Source: Daucus carota subsp. sativus
Taxonomy: Eukaryota; Streptophyta; Magnoliopsida; Apiales; Apiaceae
DNA length: 64,000 nucleotides
Direction of reading: 5' to 3'
Assembly (NCBI RefSeq): GCF_001625215.2
Contig: NC_030389.2
Span: forward strand, 45,683,454 to 45,747,453
A program made the translations under genes and the position numbers. Positions within the stretch are counted from its first letter, which is position 1. Every line of letters starts with the position of its first letter. This document shows, one piece after another, positions 58,452 through 64,000 of the stretch. A model generated the notes under the pieces. It saw only the letters and a program-made list of their open reading frames with translations, had not been told where the DNA came from and did no database searches.

Positions 58452-61400
58452 TTATTATCACATAGTCATACTCCTGAATGGCTGATTGATAGTGGGGCAA
58501 CTGATCATATCTGTCCTGATCTTGATATGTTTGATTTTTTTGAACCATTGACACAGAGTGATTCTATTACTATCCCTAATGGCACAAAGGTTCAGGTATT
58601 GCATAAGGGTACTATTAGACTAACTGATGATATTATCCTCCAGAATGTACTGCATGTACCTGGATTTTGTTTCAGATTAATATCTGTGAGCAAACTCTGT
58701 GAGGATCTTAAGTGTCACGTTATGTTCACTAATTCTGATTGTTTCATACAGGGCCTTTTTCAGAACAGGCCTCCAATTCTTCTTGGTAAGATTGTTAATG
58801 GATTATATAGGAACTTGCACTCTTCCAGTGGATCTCAAGATCACTCTACTTCTTGCAATGTTTCTATCAACAATGAAGAGGTTTTGAAGCTGTGGCATGT
58901 GAGATCTGGTCACATACCTTTTTCAAAGTTACATCTGGTAGCTCCTGTTGCACAAAAGGTCCCTTCCAACATCATCTGTCAAGTCTGTCATTCTGCTAAG
59001 CAAGTTAGAAAATCTTTTCCTTCTAGTTCCATCAAAAGTACTGTTGCTTTTCAGATGTTGCATATTGATGTATGGGGACCATACAAAACTAAGTCAATAT
59101 CTGGTTGTACTCTTTTCCTGACTATAGTTGATGATTTCACTAGATTCACATGGGTGCACTTAATGAAATACAAAACTGAGGTTGTGTCTATTTTAGACTC
59201 TTTTCTGCAACATATTAAAACTCATTTTCCTGACAAGAAAGTTCAGTTTATTAGGTCTGATAATGCATTAGAATTATCAGAAGGACCTATTAAACTCTTG
59301 TATACACAAAATGGCATCATTCACCAGACAACCTGTGCTCACACTCCACAACAAAATGGTGTTGTGGAGAGGAAGCACAGGCATCTATTAGAAACTGCCA
59401 GAACTCTTCAATTACAGTCCAAGTTGCCTGATAGATTTTGGGGAGAATCTGTACTTTGTGCCACATATCTTATCAATAGAATGCCTTTGCAGTCTATTGA
59501 CAATCTTACACCCTACTTCAAGCTGCATAATCTTTCTGCTGACATTAGTTCTTTAAAAACTTATGGTTGTCTTTGCTTTGTATCCACATACAAAGTTTTA
59601 AGAACCAAGTTGGATCCCAGAGCAGTTGCTGGTGTCTTTGTTGGATATTCTAACACAACTAAGGGTTACAAGGTTTATAACCTCAAAACAAATTCTCTTA
59701 TGACATCCAGAGATGTGACCTTTTATGAGTCCCAATTCCCATTTAAAATTTTGTCACAAACACAGCAGTCACAATCTCAGTTCCTTGATGAAATTTTCTT
59801 ACCTGTCATACCTGCCAGTGTTCATCATGATGAGGAACCTCCTCTTGTTCAACCTGATACACTAATTGATTTGACTGACCATCAACCTAGGCAGTCTACT
59901 AGACTAAGACAGCAACCCTCATACTTACAAGATTATGTTTGTAACAATGCTCAGACTGTATCATCACAACACTGGTGCAATTTAATATTTGCTTCCCAAA
60001 TTCCTCTCTCTACTATTCCTGCCTTCACAGAACCCAAAAATTATCTTGAAGCCTCAAAAAAACCAGAGTGGCAGGAAGCTATGAAGAAAGAATTACATGC
60101 TTTGCATATAAACAAGACTTGGGAGTTAGTACCTTTACCTCCTGGAAAAAAGGCCATCGTTTCCAGGTGGGTATTCAAAATCAAGCTAAAGGCAGATGGT
60201 ACTATTGAGCGTTGCAAAGCTAGGTTAGTAGCCAAAGGCTATAATCAGAAGCATGGAGAAGATTTTGATGAAGTCTTTTCACCAGTTGTCAAAATGAGTA
60301 CTGTTCGTTGTATCATCTCTTTGGCTGCTAGTAAACAGTGGAAATTACATCAATTAGATGTCAATAACGCTTTTTTACATGGGGAGTTAGATGAGGAGGT
60401 CTACATGCAGGTTCCTGATGGGGTTGACAATCCTCTAAACTATGTTTGCAGGCTGATTAAGTCAATCTACGGCCTCAGACAAGCTTCCAGAGTCTGGTTT
60501 GGTAAATTGGCAACTGAATTGTTTGGACAGGGTTTTACCCAATCAAAAAATGATCACAGCTTATTCATCTGCAAACATCATACTAGCATTACCATCATCG
60601 CAGTCAACGTTGATGATATTATCATCACTGGCAACAGTGAGGATCATATCACTTCTATTAAACAACATTTGGATAACATTTTTGGAATTAAAGATCTCGG
60701 TCTCTTAAACTACTTTTTAGGCATTGAGATTAGTTATGCCCCTGCAGGTGTAGTACTTAGTCAGAAAAAGTTCACAAAAGAACTTCTGGATATGTGTACT
60801 GTGGACTGTTCTCAAAAGGCAGTCATACCCTTGCCTTTACATCTGAAGTTAAGTTCTGAAGATGGTGACATTTTTCATGATCCTGAACTATATCGATCCA
60901 TCCTTGGAAAGCTCAATTTCTTGACCAATACTCGTCCTGATCTCAGCTATGCTGTCCAGTCCCTCAGCCAGTTCATGCATAAACCTCGACTACCACACTT
61001 TGAAGCTTTAAGTCACACCTTGCGATACATATCTCACACTGCTGGACAGGGTATTTTACTTCAAGGCTCTGACAAGCTCACTTTACAGGCTTATTCTGAT
61101 TCTGATTGGGCTGCTTGCCCAAATACTCGTAGATCTGTGACTGGATATGTCTTGATGCTTGGTAATTCACCTATCACTTGGAAATCAAAGAAACAATCCA
61201 CTGTCTCCAAGTCCAGTTCAGAAGCCGAGTATCGAGCCATGGCAGCGGTTGCATCTTAGGTGACCTGGTTAGTTCGTCTTCTTGCAGAACTTGGAGTTGA
61301 TAAGCTCACCCCACTTCACTGTGATAACCAGTCAGCTCTGCACATTGCCAAGAACCCTGTCTTTCACGGAAGAACAAAGCACATTGAAGTCGACTGTCAT

Positions 61401-61646
61401 TTTACTCGTGATAAAGTGCTAGAAGGATTAATCCAACTCACGTATCTCCCCACTCAACATCAACTAGCAGATGTCCTCACCAAGACTGTTCCTTCTGCAC
61501 AGTTGAAGTTATTAACATCCAAGATAGGTTTGGTTGATACCAATATCAAACCACACCCTATCTTGCGGGGGGCTAATGAATATACTGCACTCAGTGTAGA
61601 TAAATACAGTAATATAAAATTCATAGATAGAGATGCAGTAAGCTGA
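58452..61646 (+). pseudogene. Pol region of the Copia element (PR-IN-RT-RH), one internal stop
   Basis: In frame with gag. Protease WLIDSGATDH starts 8 codons after the gag stop. Integrase: H..H..C..C finger (LWHVRSGHI...CQVCHSAK) and DDE core (IDVWGP, RSDNALE, PQQNGVVERKH). RT: SRWVFKIKLKADG, HQLDVNNAFLHG, and the active site NVDD at 60606-60617, where Copia elements normally have YVDD. RNase H: YSDSDWAACPNTRRSVTGY and SSSEAEYRAM, then TAG at 61257-61259 where family members have a Glu or Gln-type codon, then WLVRLL..., DNQSALHIA and LADVLTK. The TAG removes the RNase H C-terminus. Confidence 0.9.
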
Positions 61647-61796
61647 TTTAGTTAGTGAGTTAGTTACAATAAACTCTAGTGAATATTCTAGTGAATATTC
61701 TATACAATCTGTGTATATAAGTTGAGCACAAGCTGTAGTTCTGAATTCATTCAATACAACATCACATTTACTTTCTCTCTCACACAAAATGTAACA
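61574..61796 (+). repeat. 3' LTR of the Copia element
   Basis: Same length as the 5' LTR. Differences seen: G/A near 61617, C/T near 61669, C/T near 61762 and A/C near 61784. Confidence 0.93.
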
Positions 61797-61801
61797 GTTT
61801 C

Positions 61802-62035
61802 ATATAGCTCTAATAGATTCATGCCTTTTTAGTGTCCCCGCCCCTCAACTCAGCTCGGCTCAATCTCTCTCAAAGAATTGAGCTCTTTAGAGGACATGAT
61901 TCAGGGTTTAGGGTTAGAGGTTTTGGGGTACGGCACGGATCCAACTTCTCAATATGCTTAGTAACCGTAATTGGCAGAAGGAAAATGGACCCACCCCCAA
62001 TAAACTTGCATAGACAGCAGCACCGACGACGCTAA
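61802..62035. other. Short spacer with telomere-like motif
   Basis: A GC-richer stretch with CAGGGTTTAGGGTTAGAGG at about 61903-61921. This contains one complete and one partial plant telomere-type TTTAGGG unit, which also resembles a telo-box promoter element. No gene recognised. Confidence 0.4.
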
Positions 62036-62927
62036 TTAGACTCTCCCTGCATAATTCAACCACTTATTTTCCCACGACTCGATTTTGTCTTGAACTTTTT
62101 GAACCAGAGGTTTACAATCATTGACCCACAGAGTTGTCGAAATGAGGGGCACTCCTAAATAATGAACTGGCAGATCTCCAACATTAAATTCCAGAATGCT
62201 CTGAATGAGACTTTTAACATCATCGGAAACATTACCAAAGAACACATTACTTTTCCCTTTATTCGGCCAGAGCCCAGAACAACTCCGAAATTCATCCAAA
62301 CAATCTTTCAAAATTTGAACCTAATAAGGATCAGCCCCACTAAAAAGAAACAGATCATCTGCAAATGAGAGGTGAGTAATACCTTGCTTAGCACACTTTG
62401 GATGGAACTTAAAAGCTCCTTCCTCTGAAATTCTCCGCTTAATTATCAAAGAAAACATCTGCATCACCAAAGTAAATAAATACTGAGAAAGCGGGTCACC
62501 TTGGCGGAGGCCCTTCTCAACCTTAAAGAAACCGTGCATTTGACCATTCAGAATGATTGAATAAGAAGGAGAGGAAATACATTCTCGAATCCAGTCAATC
62601 ATTTTCTCAGGAAACCCAAACAGCTTAAGCGCGTCAATAAGAAAATCCCACGAAACACTGTCATAAGCTTTCTTAATATCCACTTCAATAGCACAACGAG
62701 GAACACCAATCTGATGATGATAATTCTTTAAAATCTCCTGGGTAAGCAAAATATTGTCACTAATACGACGGCCAGGAATAAACGCATTTTGAGTGTCATC
62801 CACTAAATCATTGTATCCATCCGGACCCGAAGCCTTATCATCTCCCATCTGAAAAATAACTTGCTTAATCTCTTCATTAGAGACTTCTCTAATTAAATCT
62901 GTAGCCTGAGAAGCATTCAATTTCTTA
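62036..62927 (-). pseudogene. Truncated L1-type LINE reverse transcriptase
   Basis: On the minus strand two in-frame pieces carry an RT. SNEEIKQVIFQMGDDKASGPDGY is followed after an abrupt jump by NAFIPGRRISDNILLTQE, so roughly 100 residues between them are missing. Then come VDIKKAYDSVSWDFL, GLRQGDPLS and the active site SFADDLFLF. A TAG near 62321 interrupts it, after which CLDEFRSCSGLWPNKGKS, YLGVPL and WLNYAGRV continue to 62036. Endonuclease, RNase H and poly(A) tail are absent. The right end runs directly into the satellite array; the ATG at 62950 lies in satellite sequence. Confidence 0.88.
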
Positions 62928-64000
62928 GCAAAATATCCATGGGGACCCATTTATATGAAAATATCAAAAGAAACTTCCCGGTGAAATTTTCATGAAATTC
63001 CCATGTACTAACCCCTTTGAGAATTCTTCAAAAACTCGAACTTCATTATTTCTGATACGATTCAGTCTCGACTGCCCCAAATATGGTCGTGACCAATTCA
63101 TATATCCATAGGGACCCATTTATGTGAAAATATCAAAAAAAACTTCCCGGTGATATTTTCATGAAATTCCCGTTAACTAACCCCTTTAAGAATTCGTCAA
63201 AAACTCGAACTTCATTATATCTGCTCCGATTCAGTCCCGACTGTCCCAAATATGTTCGTGACCAAATTCATATATCCATAGGAACCCATTTATGTGAAAA
63301 TATCAAAAGAATCTGCCCGGGGATATTTTCAAGAAATTCCCGTGAACTAATCCCTTTGAGAATTCGTCAAAAAATCGAACTTCATTATATCTGCTCCGAT
63401 TCAGTCCCGACTGCCCCAAATATGGTCGTGACCAAATTAATATATCCATAGGGACCCATTTATGTGAGAATATCAAAAGAAACTGCCCGATGAAATTTTC
63501 ATGAAATTCCCGTGTACTAACCCCTTTGAGAATTTGTCAAAAACTCGAACTTCATTATATCAGCTACGATTCAGTCCCGACTGCCCCAAATATGGTGGTG
63601 ACCAAATTAATATATCCATAGGAACCCATTTATGTGAATATATCAAAAGAAACTGCCCGATGAAATTTTCATGAAATTCCCGTGTACTAACCCCTTTGAG
63701 AATTCGTCAAAAACTCGAACTTCATTATATCTGCTCCGATTCAGTCTCGATTACCCCAAATATGGTCGTGACAAAATTCATATATCCATAGAAACTCATT
63801 TATGAGAAAATATCAAAAATATCTGCCCGATGATATTTTCAAGAAATTCCCGTGTACTAACCCTTTGAGAATTCGTTAAAAACTCGAACTTCATTAAATC
63901 AGCTACGATTCAGTCCCGACTGCCCCAAATATGGACATGACCAAATTCATATATCCATAGGAACCCATTTATGTGAAAATATCAAAAGAATCTGCCCGAG
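62928..64000. repeat. Tandem satellite array, ~170-bp monomer, running off the right edge
   Basis: The phrase ATATCCATAG(G/A)(G/A)ACCCATTTATGTGA recurs at about 62942, 63111, 63281, 63451, 63621, 63791 and 63960. Spacing is 169-170 bases, giving six full monomers and part of a seventh. Each copy also has AAAACTCGAACTTCATTA and ATTCAGTC.CGACTGCCCCAAATATGG. Copies differ by a few per cent by eye. Open frames through it are chance. The array continues beyond the window. Confidence 0.95.

Larger units (their letters stand above)
56971..61796 (+). mobile_element. Complete Ty1/Copia LTR retrotransposon
   Basis: 4,826 bases with 223-base LTRs (56971-57193, 61574-61796), a 5-base target duplication GTTTC (56966-56970, 61797-61801), an initiator-Met tRNA primer site (TGGTATCAGAGCGGTAAC from 57194) and a G-rich polypurine tract before the 3' LTR (61565-61572). 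Gene order gag-PR-IN-RT-RH makes it Copia. The LTRs differ at four positions by eye (about 98% identical), which suggests a recent insertion. Two in-frame stops interrupt the polyprotein. Confidence 0.96.

Noticed and set aside
63161..63451. 96-codon frame in the satellite array
   Set aside because: It is repeated peptide text created by the ~170-bp tandem monomer.
1..64000. CRISPR arrays, tRNA or rRNA genes
   Set aside because: No spaced palindromic array was seen. The only tRNA-like stretches are retrotransposon primer sites. This is a plant nuclear window.

Overview
This is a stretch of nuclear DNA from a flowering plant, most probably a eudicot. The protein genes have typical plant exon structures, with GT-AG introns and a few GC-AG introns. 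They are familiar plant families: SCARECROW, SCD2, an NPF transporter, eIF2-beta and a peroxisomal dienoyl-CoA isomerase. Between and inside them lies a dense mix of plant transposable elements: Athila-like and Copia LTR retrotransposons, L1-type LINEs, Stowaway, Tourist, hAT, CACTA and Mutator-type MITEs, and a Helitron. I cannot name the species.

Layout. 1-6178: an Athila-like Ty3/Gypsy element on the minus strand, running off the left edge with an open polyprotein frame. 6463-11991 (minus): a ten-exon amidohydrolase gene whose 3 kb intron 8 holds a small non-autonomous LTR element. 12.0-14.6 kb: its divergent intergenic region with DCI1, filled with two Mutator-type MITEs, a Helitron and a MITE relic. 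14610-16794 (plus): DCI1, two exons, with a Tourist MITE in the intron. 16.8-20.7 kb: intergenic, with CACTA-type and hAT MITEs. 20726-24521 (minus): NPF6.1-like transporter, four exons. 25-29 kb: Stowaway MITE, LINE RNase H fragment and a long-TIR Mutator-like element. 29062-44118 (minus): SCD2, 17 exons with TE-bloated introns. 44.7-45.7 kb: a three-deep nested transposon stack in the SCD2/eIF2-beta divergent promoter region. 46046-52144 (plus): eIF2-beta, nine exons, with a decayed LINE in a 3.5 kb GC-AG intron. 52923-55530 (minus): SCARECROW, two exons, with two near-identical Stowaway MITEs just upstream. 56971-61796: a complete young Copia element with two in-frame stops. 62036-64000: a truncated LINE fused to the start of a roughly 170-bp tandem satellite array that runs off the right edge.

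The host genes do not form a pathway. They are five housekeeping or developmental genes plus one transporter, in a mixture of divergent and convergent pairs. All splice sites, reading phases and transposon boundaries were read by eye. In each host gene the exon phases close to one uninterrupted frame. I found no clearly undescribed biological system. The most unusual items are the nested insertion stack, the intact Athila-like frame, the LINE/satellite junction and the two GC-AG introns.
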